A DNA stretch of 53,723 bases from the NCBI GenBank assembly GCA_022843955.1, contig JALHMQ010000029.1:1-53723 (forward strand), read 5' to 3'. A program made the position numbers and the translations under genes. Origin of the DNA: Burkholderiaceae bacterium (GTDB taxonomy: Bacteria; Pseudomonadota; Gammaproteobacteria; Burkholderiales; Burkholderiaceae_F). Below are positions 39,272-49,305 of this stretch, piece by piece. The notes below the pieces were generated by a model. The model had not been told where the DNA came from, searched no databases, and was given only the letters and a program-made list of their open reading frames with translations. Positions within the stretch are counted from its first letter, which is position 1. The number at the start of each line of letters is the position of its first letter.

Positions 39272-40399
39272 TCAAGAGTGCACGGCAACCAGCGGCGGCA
39301 ACTGCTGCTTGCGCTCGGCGCGCCGGGTCCTGTCCTGCACCTCGCCTGCCAATTGACCGCAGGCGGCATCGATGTCATCGCCGCGCGTCTTGCGCGTCGT
39401 GGTGACGATGCCAGCATCCTGCAGGATTTGCGCAAAGCGGCGGATGCGTTCAGGCGCAGAGCGACGCAGTCCGGCATCAGGAAACGGGTTGAACGGGATC
39501 AGGTTGAACTTGCATGGAACATCGTGCACCAGCGCAATCAACTCGCGCGCGTGACCATCTTGATCATTCACGCCATCGATCATCACGTACTCGAAAGTAA
39601 TGAAGTCGCGCGGCGCGTGCTTGAGATAACGCTGGCACGCCGCCATCAGGTCGCGCAGCGGATGCTTGCGGTTGAGCGGCACCAGCCGATCCCGCAATTC
39701 GTCATTAGGCGCGTGCAGCGACACCGCCAGCGCCACCGGACACAGTTGCGCCAGCTTGTCCATCTGCCGCACCAGTCCGGACGTGGACACCGTCACCCGC
39801 CGACGCGACAGCCCATAAGCATTGTCATCGAGCATCAGGCGCAATGCCGGCACGACCGCATCGAGGTTCTGCAGCGGCTCCCCCATGCCCATCAGGACCA
39901 CGTTGCTGATCACACGCTCGCCTTCGCTGCCCTCGCTCGCCGTCACGCCGGCACTCGACCGCAGTGCATGCTCGGCCCACCAAAGTTGACCAATGATCTC
40001 TGACGTCTTCAGGTTGCGGTTGAAGCCCTGCCGCCCGGTGGAGCAGAACAAACACGCCATCGCGCAGCCCGCCTGCGTGGAGACGCACAGCGTGCCGCGA
40101 TCGTCTTCGGGAATGAACACGGTTTCAATCGCGTTCGCCAGGCCGACATCGAGCAGCCACTTGCGCGTGCCGTCACTCGATGTGGCATCGCGCATCACCG
40201 GCAACGCCACGATCTCGGCGTGCTCGGCAAGTTTGGTGCGGAGCGACTTGGCCAAATCGCTCATGGCGTCGAAATCGCGAGCCCCGCGCCGGTGGATCCA
40301 CCGCTGAAGCTGGCGCGCACGAAACCGCTTCTCGTCAAGCGACGAGACATAGGCCGTCAGTGCGGCTGCATCCAGATCGAGCAGATTGACGCGATCCAC
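39272..40399 (-). CDS. rlmN: Dual-specificity rRNA/tRNA adenine-C2 methyltransferase RlmN
   Basis: Radical-SAM enzyme methylating A2503 of 23S rRNA and A37 of some tRNAs. It has 375 residues. The cluster motif CAMACLFC gives Cys112, Cys116 and Cys119. The second catalytic Cys is in [13 protein letters not shown] near the C-terminus. GMGEPLQNL and the SAM-binding glycines are visible. The start is GTG at 40399. It follows ndk by 24 bp, as in many betaproteobacteria. Confidence 0.97.
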   Translation of the reverse strand: MDRVNLLDLDAAALTAYVSSLDEKRFRARQLQRWIHRRGARDFDAMSDLAKSLRTKLAEHAEIVALPVMRDATSSDGTRKWLLDVGLANAIETVFIPEDDRGTLCVSTQAGCAMACLFCSTGRQGFNRNLKTSEIIGQLWWAEHALRSSAGVTASEGSEGERVISNVVLMGMGEPLQNLDAVVPALRLMLDDNAYGLSRRRVTVSTSGLVRQMDKLAQLCPVALAVSLHAPNDELRDRLVPLNRKHPLRDLMAACQRYLKHAPRDFITFEYVMIDGVNDQDGHARELIALVHDVPCKFNLIPFNPFPDAGLRRSAPERIRRFAQILQDAGIVTTTRKTRGDDIDAACGQLAGEVQDRTRRAERKQQLPPLVAVHS

Positions 40400-40423
40400 C
40401 GGGTTGCCTGTGGGTGAGGCGGC

Positions 40424-40849
40424 TCAGCGCGAGTGAACGTTCATGCCCGGAAAGAAGAACCCGACTTCGACTTGCGCCGTTTCGGGAGCGTCCGAGCCAT
40501 GCACGGCATTGGCATCGATGCTGTCGGCAAAGTCGGCCCGAATGGTGCCGGGCGCCGCCTTCTTCGGATCGGTTGCGCCCATCAGCTCGCGGTTCTTGGC
40601 AATCGCACCCTCGCCCTGGAGGACCTGGACCATGATCGGACCGGAGATCATGAAACTCACCAGATCCTTGAAGAAAGGACGCTCGCGATGGACGCCATAG
40701 AACGCCTCAGCGTCGGCACGCGACAACTGCATCATTCGGGCAGCAACGATCTTCAGTCCGGCCTGCTCGAAGCGCGCGAGGATGGCACCGATGACGTTCT
40801 TCGCGACTGCGTCGGGCTTGATGATGGAAAGGGTGCGTTCGATTGCCAT
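40424..40849 (-). CDS. ndk: Nucleoside diphosphate kinase
   Basis: Transfers the gamma phosphate between nucleoside triphosphates and diphosphates. It has 141 residues, the family's usual size. The phospho-accepting His is His117 in [27 protein letters not shown] opens the protein. The 179-bp gap before rlmD is moderately AT-rich on the ndk side with a lone TTGACA but no paired -10 element, so its promoter was not located. Confidence 0.98.
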   Translation of the reverse strand: MAIERTLSIIKPDAVAKNVIGAILARFEQAGLKIVAARMMQLSRADAEAFYGVHRERPFFKDLVSFMISGPIMVQVLQGEGAIAKNRELMGATDPKKAAPGTIRADFADSIDANAVHGSDAPETAQVEVGFFFPGMNVHSR

Positions 40850-41028
40850 TGCCTTGTTTTCCGTTGATTGAGTAGAGGGTGTGATCAGCGCACCGCGCAG
40901 CGTTCAGCGGGGCAGCCGCAGACGCGGTCGCGCAATTGTCAAAAGCGTTTCGCGAAAGGGCGAAATCTCTCGAAAAATTAACGAGTTGCGACAGACGCCG
41001 AACGCACGATCTTAACACGCAGAGGGCG

Positions 41029-42396
41029 TCAGATCGCGTTATCGGCGACCCGGCCCGGTTCGAGAACGGCCATGGATTCGATGTGAGCAGTGTGCGGAAA
41101 CATGTTGACGACGCCGGCAGCGCGAAGTTGCCACCCCCCCTCGTTAACCAGCACGGCGCAATCGCGCGCAAGCGTCGCCGGATTGCAGGACACATAGACC
41201 AGCCGCCGCGGCCGCAGTTGCGTCTGCGCGAGTGACTGAACCAAGGCCAGCGCGCCTTCGCGCGGAGGATCGACCAGCACCGCCCCGATCGGCGCGTCGG
41301 CGTTCAGCCGGTGCCAGTCGTCCAAGGTCCATTCGAACAGGTTGCGCGCTATGAACGAGGTGCGCTGGCCCAAGCCTGCACCGTCGGCCGCCGCGCGTGC
41401 TCGGGCCACCAGGCCCGCGCTGCCCTCGAGTCCCACCACCTGCCGGGCGCAGGTGGCGAGCGGCAGGGTGAAATTGCCCAATCCGCAGAAGAAGTCGGCG
41501 ACCGACTCGTCGACTCCAGGCGCAAGCAGATGCACCGCACGCCGTACGAGCACCTCGTTGATCCGATGATTGACCTGTGTAAAGTCGGTGGGCATGAACG
41601 GCACGTTGACGCCGAACTCGGGCAGGCCGAGCAGCAAGCGGTCGGCAGCGGCCGGATCCAGGGGCGCCGCTGTCTCGGGTCCCGCCGGCTGCAGCCACGG
41701 CACGACGTCGTGGTCCCGGCCAAAGCGGGCAAGCAGTACACGATCAGCCGCCGTGGGCGGCGCCAGGTTGCGAAACACCAAGGCGGTCTGCTGCACGCCA
41801 TCATGCTCGGCAACAGCCAGCTCGATCTGCGGCAAGCGGTTGTAGATGGACAGGGCCCCGATCAGGTCGCGCAGCGGCAGCAGCAGCGCGCTGACATGGG
41901 GCGGCAACACCTTGCACTCGCGCATGTCAGCAACGAAGCTGCTGCCGCGCTCGTGGAAGCCGATCAAGACCCCGCCCTTCTTGGCGACATGCCGCACCGT
42001 CAGGCGCGCGCGGTAGCGGTAGCCCCAGGTCGGGCCATGGATAGGCCGCATCATCGTCTGCGCACGTACGCGGCCGATATGCCAGAGCGCGTCCTCGAGG
42101 ACCCGCTGCTTGATCGCCACCTGCGCGCGCGGCTCAAGGTGCTGCATGGCGCAGCCGCCGCAGAAACCCGGGCCGATGCCGAAGTGGGCACAGCTCGGCG
42201 TCACGCGCAGCGCACTCTCGCTCAATACCTCGGAGACACGCCCTGTTTCATAGCTCGGCTTGATGCGCACCGGAGTCGCGAGCACACGCTCGCCCGGCAG
42301 CCCGCCCTCGACGAACACGACCTTGCCGTCGCGATGCCCGACGCCCCGACCTTCGAGATCGAGGGACTCGATCTCGACCGTGTAAGGGTGTCCCAT
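41029..42396 (-). CDS. rlmD: 23S rRNA (uracil-5-)-methyltransferase RlmD
   Basis: RumA-type m5U methyltransferase of 455 residues. An N-terminal TRAM domain (GHPYTVEIESLDLEGRGVG) precedes a four-Cys Fe-S site (CAHFGIGPGFCGGC and the Cys of RECKVL). The SAM-binding domain has DFFCGLGNFTLPLA, and the catalytic segment SCNPATLARD carries the nucleophile. Start at 42396 (MGHPYTVE) is chosen. An upstream extension would overlap the next gene. It starts 1 bp after the exonuclease stop. Confidence 0.95.
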   Translation of the reverse strand: MGHPYTVEIESLDLEGRGVGHRDGKVVFVEGGLPGERVLATPVRIKPSYETGRVSEVLSESALRVTPSCAHFGIGPGFCGGCAMQHLEPRAQVAIKQRVLEDALWHIGRVRAQTMMRPIHGPTWGYRYRARLTVRHVAKKGGVLIGFHERGSSFVADMRECKVLPPHVSALLLPLRDLIGALSIYNRLPQIELAVAEHDGVQQTALVFRNLAPPTAADRVLLARFGRDHDVVPWLQPAGPETAAPLDPAAADRLLLGLPEFGVNVPFMPTDFTQVNHRINEVLVRRAVHLLAPGVDESVADFFCGLGNFTLPLATCARQVVGLEGSAGLVARARAAADGAGLGQRTSFIARNLFEWTLDDWHRLNADAPIGAVLVDPPREGALALVQSLAQTQLRPRRLVYVSCNPATLARDCAVLVNEGGWQLRAAGVVNMFPHTAHIESMAVLEPGRVADNAI

Positions 42397-42397
42397 G

Positions 42398-43183
42398 TCA
42401 GGGCTCTTGCCAGGCAGCGAGGAACTCGCGCCAATGCACCGCATCGGCACGCGCCGCGAGCGCTTCGCGCACCAGTTTCATCTCGGCAGTGTAGGCAGCG
42501 TCGGTCAACTGGCCGCGCATTTTCCGGAAGCGGCAGTACACAAGGTAGGTGTTGACGACATCGGTCTCGCAGTAATCACGGATCGCACTGATTCCACCGG
42601 CCTGGTAGGCGCGCCACACCTGGCTGCCATCCATGCCCAGCTTGCCGGCGAAACCACACAACTTGGCCAGGTCATCCAGGGGCACGGCGGCACGCGGCTG
42701 ATACATCGCCAGCAAGTCCATCAGATCGCAATGGCGGGCGTGGTACCGACCGATGTAGCTGTTCCACTTGAAGTCCCGATCGTCATCGCCCTGATCCCAG
42801 TAGCGCGCTGCGGCAGCGCCATGGAGGAGGCCGCGGTAGTGAAGCACCGGCAGGTCGAAGCCGCCACCGTTCCAGCTGACCAGTTGCGGCGTATAGCGGT
42901 CCACGAGTCGAAAGAAGTCCTGCACCAACCGCCCCTCACCGTCCTCCGGCGTGCCGAGGCAGCGCACGCGAAAGCCGCTGTCATCACGAAATGCGCAGCC
43001 AATGGCGACGATTCGATGCAGGTGATGCTGGAGAAAGTCGCTGCCGCCGGTGCGCTCACGGCGCTCGGCGAAGGCGCGTTCGGCAACCGCGGCGTCGTCG
43101 AGTTCGGCCCACTCGGGCCGCAATCGACGCAAGCCCGCTACGTCGGGCACGGTTTCGAGGTCAAAGCACAGGGTCGGAATCAC
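42398..43183 (-). CDS. PolB-like 3'-5' exonuclease
   Basis: DnaQ-fold exonuclease of 261 residues of the DNA polymerase B exonuclease-like family. The three exonuclease motifs are visible: CFDLETVPD near the N-terminus, SWNGGGFDLPVL mid-protein and YCETDVVNTYLVY near the C-terminus. They supply the four acidic metal ligands. The GTG at 43183 (VIPTLCFDLE) is the likely start. No Shine-Dalgarno is seen, but TACAAT lies just upstream, so a very short leader is possible. No polymerase domain is attached. Confidence 0.88.
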   Translation of the reverse strand: MIPTLCFDLETVPDVAGLRRLRPEWAELDDAAVAERAFAERRERTGGSDFLQHHLHRIVAIGCAFRDDSGFRVRCLGTPEDGEGRLVQDFFRLVDRYTPQLVSWNGGGFDLPVLHYRGLLHGAAAARYWDQGDDDRDFKWNSYIGRYHARHCDLMDLLAMYQPRAAVPLDDLAKLCGFAGKLGMDGSQVWRAYQAGGISAIRDYCETDVVNTYLVYCRFRKMRGQLTDAAYTAEMKLVREALAARADAVHWREFLAAWQEP

Positions 43184-43377
43184 GCGGCATTGTATCGGCG
43201 CAGGCTGTGCCGCCTGCTTCAGAAAACCGCCTTCACCCCAACACAGCGCACTACCGGCGTTCGACGCAGGCGCTGCGGCGCCTCCCGAGCCTGCCCGACC
43301 CGCTCGCGTGTCAGGTCCAGCGTCGCCCCGCCGTTGCAACCCACGCTGTGGCCGACACCTTCGCCGCCGCTAGGGTG

Positions 43378-44310
43378 TCATCGGTTGGGCAGAAACTTCA
43401 GCGGATCGATCGGCTTGCCCGCACGCCTGACTTCGAAGTGCAGCTTGGGAACATCGCTGTCCGTCTTGCCCATCTCCGCGATACGTTGACCGCGCTTCAC
43501 CATCTGGCCCTGCTTCACCAGGATCTGACGATTGTGCGCATAGGCGGAGATGAAGTCGTCGGTGTGCTTGATGATGATGAGGTTTCCATAGCCTCGCAAA
43601 CGATCGCCGCCATAGACGACCTCGCCATCGTTGGCGGCGAGAACCGGATCGCCTTCCTTGCCAGCGATGCCGATCCCCTTGTTGCGCGCTTCGTCGAAAT
43701 TCTCGATCACCTTGCCGCTCGCCGGCCAGGCCCAGGTCAGCGCCGGCTCCTTGGCGGAGGATGTCGCAGGAGGGGGAGTCTTCACCGCCGGCTCGACCAT
43801 CCTGGGCGCCGCTGGCGCCGGCGCCACCGCCGGCGGCGGCAGTGCTGCCGGACCAGGCGGAGCGATCGTCGGTGGCGCGGTTGATGGCACCGCCGGCAGC
43901 GACGTCGCACCTTCGAGCGGCCGGACGTCGGCAGCACCGACGGGCGCGACCGGGACCGCGGCAACAACAGCACCGCCCGGCACATCCGCTGACGGCGCGA
44001 CGCGCAGCGTCTGGCCGACCTGCAGGCGGGACGGGTCATCGAGCCCGTTCCAGCGCGCGAGATCGCGGTAGTCCTGGCCAAACGCAAGCGCGATGCTGTA
44101 GAGCGTGTCACCGCGCTGCACGACGTACTGTCCGTCAAGTGCCTCGCGCGCCGCGGCCTGGGTCGCGGTCGCTGGCGCGGCAGCCGGCATGCGCCGCTCC
44201 GAGCGGTCGACGATCGGTGCCTCACGCAGTGATGTGGTGGTACATCCGGTAAGCGCGGCAAGCAGCAATGTCGCTCCACCCATCCACCGGCGCATCGTTG
44301 CGTCCGTCAT
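43378..44310 (-). CDS. nlpD: Murein hydrolase activator NlpD
   Basis: Outer-membrane lipoprotein of 310 residues that activates the amidase AmiC during division. The lipobox is AALTGC (Cys near residue 23). A LysM domain covers about 60-105 (YVVQRGDTLYSIALAFG). A Pro/Ala-rich linker and a C-terminal LytM/M23 domain follow. The first zinc His-Asp pair is replaced (NKGIGIAGKEG), so the domain is catalytically dead as expected of NlpD. AAGGGGG precedes the ATG. It follows pcm as in E. coli, but no rpoS gene follows here. Confidence 0.94.
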   Translation of the reverse strand: MTDATMRRWMGGATLLLAALTGCTTTSLREAPIVDRSERRMPAAAPATATQAAAREALDGQYVVQRGDTLYSIALAFGQDYRDLARWNGLDDPSRLQVGQTLRVAPSADVPGGAVVAAVPVAPVGAADVRPLEGATSLPAVPSTAPPTIAPPGPAALPPPAVAPAPAAPRMVEPAVKTPPPATSSAKEPALTWAWPASGKVIENFDEARNKGIGIAGKEGDPVLAANDGEVVYGGDRLRGYGNLIIIKHTDDFISAYAHNRQILVKQGQMVKRGQRIAEMGKTDSDVPKLHFEVRRAGKPIDPLKFLPNR

Positions 44311-44342
44311 GCAACCCCCTTCAAGTTGCGGCGCCACCCAGC

Positions 44343-45062
44343 CTACGCGGTGCCACCGCGCAGCGGAACAAACCGCACCGCTTCGATCGTACGGCGGACG
44401 ACACGGCCGCTCTCGTCCTTGGCAATGACCGTCATCCGCTGATCAGCGCCACCCAGCGGTGCGACGATGGTTCCGCCCGGCTTCAACTGATCGAGCCAGG
44501 TGGCCGGCAACTGCTCGCCGGCCGCGGCCGCGACGATCGCGTCGAACGGCGCCTCGCCCGGCACCCCGTCGAAGCCATCGCCGAACACCAGGCGCAGATT
44601 GGACAACCGCAGCGGACGCAGGTTGCTGCGTGCCAGTTCATGCAGAGCCCGCACTCGCTCGACCGAGATCACATTGCCGAATATCCTCGCCAGTACAGCG
44701 GCCGCATAGCCGCATCCGGTACCGATTTCGAGCACCTTGGCCGCCTTCGGATCGACACACCGTTCAAGCGCCAGTTCCGCTGTACGCGCGACGATGTAGG
44801 GCTGCGACATCGTCTGGCCATGACCGATCGGCAAGGCCGTATCTTCATAGGCACGACTGGCAAGCGCAGCATCGAGAAAGGCGTGGCGCGGGACCGCCGC
44901 CATCGCATCGAGCACGCGATGGTCACGCACCCCGAGTTCGCGCACGCGATCGACCATCCTGGACCGCACCCGTTCCGAGGCCAGCCCACCGTTGCCGAGC
45001 CGATCGCTCGCCGCGCCGCCGTCGCGCGGCGATTCGCCCGTGGGGCGGCCCGTCGGGCTCAT
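44343..45062 (-). CDS. pcm: Protein-L-isoaspartate O-methyltransferase
   Basis: Repairs isoaspartyl damage in proteins using SAM. It has 239 residues. The SAM motif I is [15 protein letters not shown] near 103-117. Pcm signatures are [20 protein letters not shown] and the C-terminal [12 protein letters not shown]. The N-terminal 30 residues are polar and unconserved. ATG at 45062 overlaps the surE stop by 4 bp, the conserved surE-pcm-nlpD order. Confidence 0.96.
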   Translation of the reverse strand: MSPTGRPTGESPRDGGAASDRLGNGGLASERVRSRMVDRVRELGVRDHRVLDAMAAVPRHAFLDAALASRAYEDTALPIGHGQTMSQPYIVARTAELALERCVDPKAAKVLEIGTGCGYAAAVLARIFGNVISVERVRALHELARSNLRPLRLSNLRLVFGDGFDGVPGEAPFDAIVAAAAGEQLPATWLDQLKPGGTIVAPLGGADQRMTVIAKDESGRVVRRTIEAVRFVPLRGGTA

Positions 45063-45808
45063 GCATGGCCTCTGAGCCACTGCGTGACAGCAGGCAGCTG
45101 CTCGACCTGAGTGAGGTCGATCTGCAGCGGTGTGACGGAGACCCAGCCGTTCGCGGTGGCGTGAAAGTCCGTGCCTGGCCCGGCCTCCTTGGCACCGCCG
45201 GCTGCGCCGATCCAGTAGATCGGCTCACCGCGCGGGTTCTGCGCGCAGATCACGGGCTCGGACGGATGACGCTTGCCGAGCCGCGTCCCCTGGATGCCGC
45301 GCACCTCGCCGACAGCCAAGTTTGGCAAGTTCACATTCAGCAGCATGGGCGGCAGCAGTGGCGCCTCGATATAGCGGGCGAGCACCTTCGCCGCCCAAGC
45401 GGACGCACTGTCCAGATGAGTCCACCCCTTGTCCACTAGCGAGAACGCGATCGACGGAATGCCGAAAAGGTGCCCTTCCATCGCCGCAGCGACCGTTCCG
45501 GAATAGAGCGTGTCGTCACCCATGTTCTGGCCGTTGTTGATGCCGGAGATGACGAGGTCAGGTCGCTCATCGAGCAGGCCGGTGAGAGCGATGTGCACGC
45601 AGTCGGTCGGCGTGCCATTGATGAAATAGAAGCCGTTGGCGGCGCGGCTGACGGTCAGCGGCCGAGACAGCGTGAGGGAGTTGCTGGCGCCGGAATGATT
45701 CTGTTCGGGCGCCACGACCGTGATCTCGCCGAAGCGGGCAGCAGCATCGACCAGCGCTTGCAGGCCGGGCGCCAGATAGCCATCGTCATTGGAAACAAGA
45801 ATGCGCAC
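45059..45808 (-). CDS. surE: 5'/3'-nucleotidase SurE
   Basis: Metal-dependent phosphatase acting on nucleoside monophosphates and polyphosphate. It has 249 residues. The metal-binding SNDDGY (6-11) opens the protein and the second site is in [12 protein letters not shown] near 85-96. GTG at 45808 is the only start consistent with [11 protein letters not shown]. It lies only 19 nt after the T-tract of the tRNA-Pro terminator, so its own promoter must lie within or before that region, or transcription reads through. Confidence 0.96.
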   Translation of the reverse strand: MRILVSNDDGYLAPGLQALVDAAARFGEITVVAPEQNHSGASNSLTLSRPLTVSRAANGFYFINGTPTDCVHIALTGLLDERPDLVISGINNGQNMGDDTLYSGTVAAAMEGHLFGIPSIAFSLVDKGWTHLDSASAWAAKVLARYIEAPLLPPMLLNVNLPNLAVGEVRGIQGTRLGKRHPSEPVICAQNPRGEPIYWIGAAGGAKEAGPGTDFHATANGWVSVTPLQIDLTQVEQLPAVTQWLRGHA

Positions 45809-45827
45809 GATGCGATTGGCGTCTTGG

Positions 45828-45863
45828 AAAAACAGAAGGGGTTAGCCCGAGAGCTAACCCCTT
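45828..45863 (-). terminator. Intrinsic terminator after tRNA-Pro
   Basis: The 11-bp stem at 45853-45863 with 45836-45846 (loop CCGAGA on the plus strand) is followed on the minus strand by CTGTTTTT. It ends the tRNA-Pro transcript just before surE. Confidence 0.9.
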
Positions 45864-45873
45864 CGCGATTCAA

Positions 45874-45952
<79 letters not shown>

Positions 45953-45960
45953 CGAGAAAG

Positions 45961-45966
45961 ATTGTA
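45961..45966 (-). promoter_or_regulatory. Candidate -10 element of tRNA-Pro
   Basis: TACAAT on the minus strand ends 10 bp before the tRNA 5' end. No good -35 is seen at 16-18 bp (CCGAAG region), so transcription may also come from merR. Confidence 0.45.
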
Positions 45967-45999
45967 CACGCGACCATGGGTTCCTTCGGCCCGCGCTGC

Positions 46000-46407
46000 T
46001 CACGTCTTGGGCGTATCGAGCAGGAGTTCACGTATCTCCAGCAGCGCATCACGCAGCGCCACTGGACTGAGTTCCGCTTCCTGCGCGTCAGATGCGTTGG
46101 AGCGGCCGTTGTGGCGCGGGCCACGCCGGCTGGTCGACTCGTCGAGCCGGTTGCGCGCACCACTGATGGTGAATCCCTGCTCGTAGAGCAACTCACGGAT
46201 GCGACGCACCAGCAGCACCTCGTGGTGCTGGTAGTAGCGTCGGTTGCCGCGTCGCTTGACCGGCTTGAGCTGCGTGAACTCCTGTTCCCAGTAGCGCAGA
46301 ACGTGCGGCTTCACGCCGCACAAGTCACTGACTTCGCCGATAGTGAAGTAGCGCTTGGCCGGAATCGGCGGCAACGGAGACTGCCCATCGGCACGAAGTG
46401 TGGACAT
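46000..46407 (-). CDS. MerR family transcriptional regulator
   Basis: DNA-binding protein of 135 residues. The winged helix near 19-75 has YFTIGEVSDLCGVKPHVLRY and wing residues RRGNRRYY. The short C-terminal part lacks metal-binding Cys, so it is not a mercury sensor. It is the conserved MerR-type gene that follows ihfA in many beta- and gammaproteobacteria. Its target is not known. It starts 39 bp after ihfA. Confidence 0.92.
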   Translation of the reverse strand: MSTLRADGQSPLPPIPAKRYFTIGEVSDLCGVKPHVLRYWEQEFTQLKPVKRRGNRRYYQHHEVLLVRRIRELLYEQGFTISGARNRLDESTSRRGPRHNGRSNASDAQEAELSPVALRDALLEIRELLLDTPKT

Positions 46408-46446
46408 GGCGCCGGGATCTGGTGGAACGCGCGCTCAGGGATCGAG

Positions 46447-46824
46447 CTAAGACTGCGCCTGCGCGACCGCGGCCTTGAGCTTCTGGCTGGCGTGGAACGT
46501 GACAACGCGGCGTGCCGTAATCGCGATCTCCTCGCCGGTCTTCGGATTACGACCGGGCCGCTGGGGCTTGTCGCGCAACTGGAAGTTGCCGAAACCGGAC
46601 AGTTTCACCGACTCGCCGCGCTCGAGCGCAGCGCGGATCTCGTCGAAGAAGCCGTCGACCATGTCCTTCGCTTCGCGCTTGTTCAAGCCCAGGCGCTCGA
46701 ACAGCGTATCGGCGAGCTCTGCCTTGGTGACCGTCTTGCCACTGCCCTCGCCACTGCTACCACTGCGTGGCGTTCCTGGCAGGTCGGGGAACTTGAACGC
46801 GGGCATGCGTTGATCGTTATCCAT
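46447..46824 (-). CDS. ihfA: Integration host factor alpha subunit, N-terminally extended
   Basis: DNA-bending nucleoid protein. The core [41 protein letters not shown] and [12 protein letters not shown] is intact, including the Pro that intercalates DNA in the arm. At 125 residues it is about 25-30 longer than E. coli IhfA because of a Pro/Gly/Ser-rich N-terminal stretch (residues 1-31). No ATG, GTG or TTG occurs at the usual start, so the extension seems real. It starts 6 bp after pheT, so it is in the pheST operon as elsewhere. Confidence 0.96.
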   Translation of the reverse strand: MDNDQRMPAFKFPDLPGTPRSGSSGEGSGKTVTKAELADTLFERLGLNKREAKDMVDGFFDEIRAALERGESVKLSGFGNFQLRDKPQRPGRNPKTGEEIAITARRVVTFHASQKLKAAVAQAQS

Positions 46825-46830
46825 GGTCTG

Positions 46831-49284
46831 CTATTGCCGCAAGCGTGCCCCCAACCGGGCACCGAGTTCGTCGATGATCGCGGCCACTGCAGAATCCGCA
46901 TCCGCATCGCTCAAGGTGCGCTCAGTATCTTGCAGCTGAATCCTGAAGGCAAGGCTTTTCTCTTTATTTAACAACGCGTTAGCAGACGCTCCCACCAACC
47001 TGGATGAATCTCCGACGGATGGCCGATACACGTCGAACAGACGGAAATCGCGCAAGCTTGCCAAGCGGGGGTCGTTCTGCTGAAGTGAAGCGACGACATC
47101 GTCGATCTGCCCCTGCGTGACGCGCTCGTCAAACCACAGCGCCACGTCGCGCTGTACCGACGGATAGCGCGGTACCGGTGCGGCGCGCGGGATCGGCTGT
47201 GCAAGCAGCGCATCGGCATCGAGTTCGAACACGACGGTCGCCTTGGGCAGTTCGTACTTCTGCTGCAGACGCGGGTGAATCTCGCCGATCCAGCCAATCG
47301 GCTGCCCGGCGATCTCCACGCAGGCGCTGCGCCCGGGATGCAGTGCGGGATGTGGCGCCACGACAAAGCGCACATCATGGCGATGGCTCAGCAAGCCTTC
47401 GACATCGCCCTTGAGGTCGAAGAAGTCCACATCTCGTGTCGACTGGCTCCATTGCTCCTCGGCCACCGGTCCGTACGCCAGAGCACCAAGACGTTGCGGT
47501 TGATGGATGCCTGGCACCTGCATCGGCCCGTCCGCGACGCGCGGATCGCCGAGGAACACGCGGCCGAGTTCGAATACCCGCACGCGGGCGGCCTTGCGAT
47601 TGAGGTTGTAGCGCAGCGCCGCCACCAGGCTGCCGAGCAGCGTCGAGCGCATCACCGCAAGCTGGCTGGCAATCGGATTGAGCAGCCGGATCGGTACCGG
47701 ATTGCCGGCGAAGTCCTGTTCCCAGGCATCCTCGACAAAGCTGTAGTTGACGAGTTCCTGATAGCCCGCCCGCGCCATCGTCGACCGTAGCGCATGCAAT
47801 GGGCGGCTCGACTCCGGCTGCGCGCGCATAGCCGCGCGAGCCAGAGGCGGATTGGCCGGGATGCGCTCAAACCCGTACAGGCGAGCCACTTCTTCGATCA
47901 GGTCTTCTTCGATCTCGATATCGAACCGATACGGCGGCGGCGTGACGATGAATCGATCGGCTTCGCGCGAGAACGACAGCGCCAGCCGACGGAAGATGGC
48001 GTCGATCTCATCATCGGTAATCGGCACCCCGATGACCTTGCGGCAGCGGTCGGTGCGCATCGCCACCGGTTCGCGCGACGGCAGTCGCAGCACCTGATCG
48101 TCCACCGGACCCACCAGGGTCTGCGGTGTGCCGCAGATGTCCACGAGGAGCCGCGTGATGTATTCGAGGTGATCGACGGTCGTGGAGAAGTCGACGCCGC
48201 GCTCGAAACGATGCGCCGCGTCAGTTGAGAAGTTGAACCGGCGTCCGCGGCCCTGAATCGATTCCGGCCACCAAAAGGCCGCTTCGACGTACACGTTGGC
48301 GGTGTCCAATGTCACTGCCGTGTGTTCGCCACCCATCACCCCAGCGAGCGCTTCGACCCCGCGTCGATCGGCAATGACGCCTACCCAATCGTCCACCTCG
48401 ACCGTCTGGCCGTTGAGCAGTGCGACCTTCTCGCCAGACCGCCCCCAGCGCACCTCAAGCGGTCCACTGACCTTGTCCAGATCGAACACGTGCGAAGGCC
48501 GCCCGAGTTCGAGCATCACGTAGTTGGAGATGTCGACGAGCGCAGAGATCGGCCGCTGACCGCTTCGCTCCAGGCGCTGCTTCATCCAGGCCGGCGTCGC
48601 GGCGCGCGCGTCCAGCCCACGGATCACTCGCCCGGAGAATCGCCCGCACAGGTCTGCCGCCAGCACGTTGACCGGCAGCCGTTCGTCGAGCGTGGCTGGC
48701 ATGCGGGCAAACCGCGGCAGGCACACGGGCGCACCGGTGATCGCCGCCACTTCGCGGGCCACGCCCACCAAGCTGAGGCAATCGCCACGGTTGGGGGTGA
48801 GCTTGATCGTGAAACGTCGATCGTCCAGATCAAGGTACGCGCGAACGTCCTGGCCCACCGGCGCATCGGCACCGAGGATCATCAGCCCGCCGTGATCTTC
48901 GGAGAGCCCCAGCTCACGCGCCGAGCAGAGCATTCCCTGCGACTCGACGCCGCGCATCTTCGCTTCCTTGATCCTGAAGTCGCCCGGCAGAACCGCGCCG
49001 ACGCGCGCACAGGGCACGCGGATGCCGGCTGCCACGTTCGGTGCGCCGCAGACGATCTGCTTGCTGTCGCCTGTGCCGTCGTCGACCTCGCACACGGTGA
49101 GCTTGTCGGCATTCGGGTGCTTGCTGACACTCTTCACGTGCGCCACGACCACGCCGGAAAACGGCGGCGCCACGGCGTCGTTGCCCTCGATCTCGAGACC
49201 CGACATCGTCAGGCGAGCCGCCAGTTCGTCGCTGCCGATCGGCGGATTCACATAAGCGCGCAGCCACTGCTCGGAAAATTGCAT
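46831..49284 (-). CDS. pheT: Phenylalanyl-tRNA synthetase beta subunit
   Basis: Large subunit of the alpha2-beta2 enzyme, 817 residues. It has an N-terminal tRNA-binding OB domain (about 40-150), B3/B4 editing region, B5 domain (near 400-475), a class II-like core and a C-terminal ferredoxin-fold anticodon-binding domain (ending near 817; [14 protein letters not shown] opens it). It follows pheS by 21 bp and precedes ihfA by 6 bp. Confidence 0.98.
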   Translation of the reverse strand: MQFSEQWLRAYVNPPIGSDELAARLTMSGLEIEGNDAVAPPFSGVVVAHVKSVSKHPNADKLTVCEVDDGTGDSKQIVCGAPNVAAGIRVPCARVGAVLPGDFRIKEAKMRGVESQGMLCSARELGLSEDHGGLMILGADAPVGQDVRAYLDLDDRRFTIKLTPNRGDCLSLVGVAREVAAITGAPVCLPRFARMPATLDERLPVNVLAADLCGRFSGRVIRGLDARAATPAWMKQRLERSGQRPISALVDISNYVMLELGRPSHVFDLDKVSGPLEVRWGRSGEKVALLNGQTVEVDDWVGVIADRRGVEALAGVMGGEHTAVTLDTANVYVEAAFWWPESIQGRGRRFNFSTDAAHRFERGVDFSTTVDHLEYITRLLVDICGTPQTLVGPVDDQVLRLPSREPVAMRTDRCRKVIGVPITDDEIDAIFRRLALSFSREADRFIVTPPPYRFDIEIEEDLIEEVARLYGFERIPANPPLARAAMRAQPESSRPLHALRSTMARAGYQELVNYSFVEDAWEQDFAGNPVPIRLLNPIASQLAVMRSTLLGSLVAALRYNLNRKAARVRVFELGRVFLGDPRVADGPMQVPGIHQPQRLGALAYGPVAEEQWSQSTRDVDFFDLKGDVEGLLSHRHDVRFVVAPHPALHPGRSACVEIAGQPIGWIGEIHPRLQQKYELPKATVVFELDADALLAQPIPRAAPVPRYPSVQRDVALWFDERVTQGQIDDVVASLQQNDPRLASLRDFRLFDVYRPSVGDSSRLVGASANALLNKEKSLAFRIQLQDTERTLSDADADSAVAAIIDELGARLGARLRQ

Positions 49285-49305
49285 ATCTCGTTCTTTCGCA
49301 ACCGC

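Noticed and set aside
40850-41028. TTGACA upstream of ndk as a promoter
   Set aside because: No acceptable -10 hexamer occurs at 15-19 bp downstream.
43354-43379. Six-base stem overlapping the nlpD stop
   Set aside because: Short stem, 14-nt loop and no T-tract; likely chance in GC-rich sequence.
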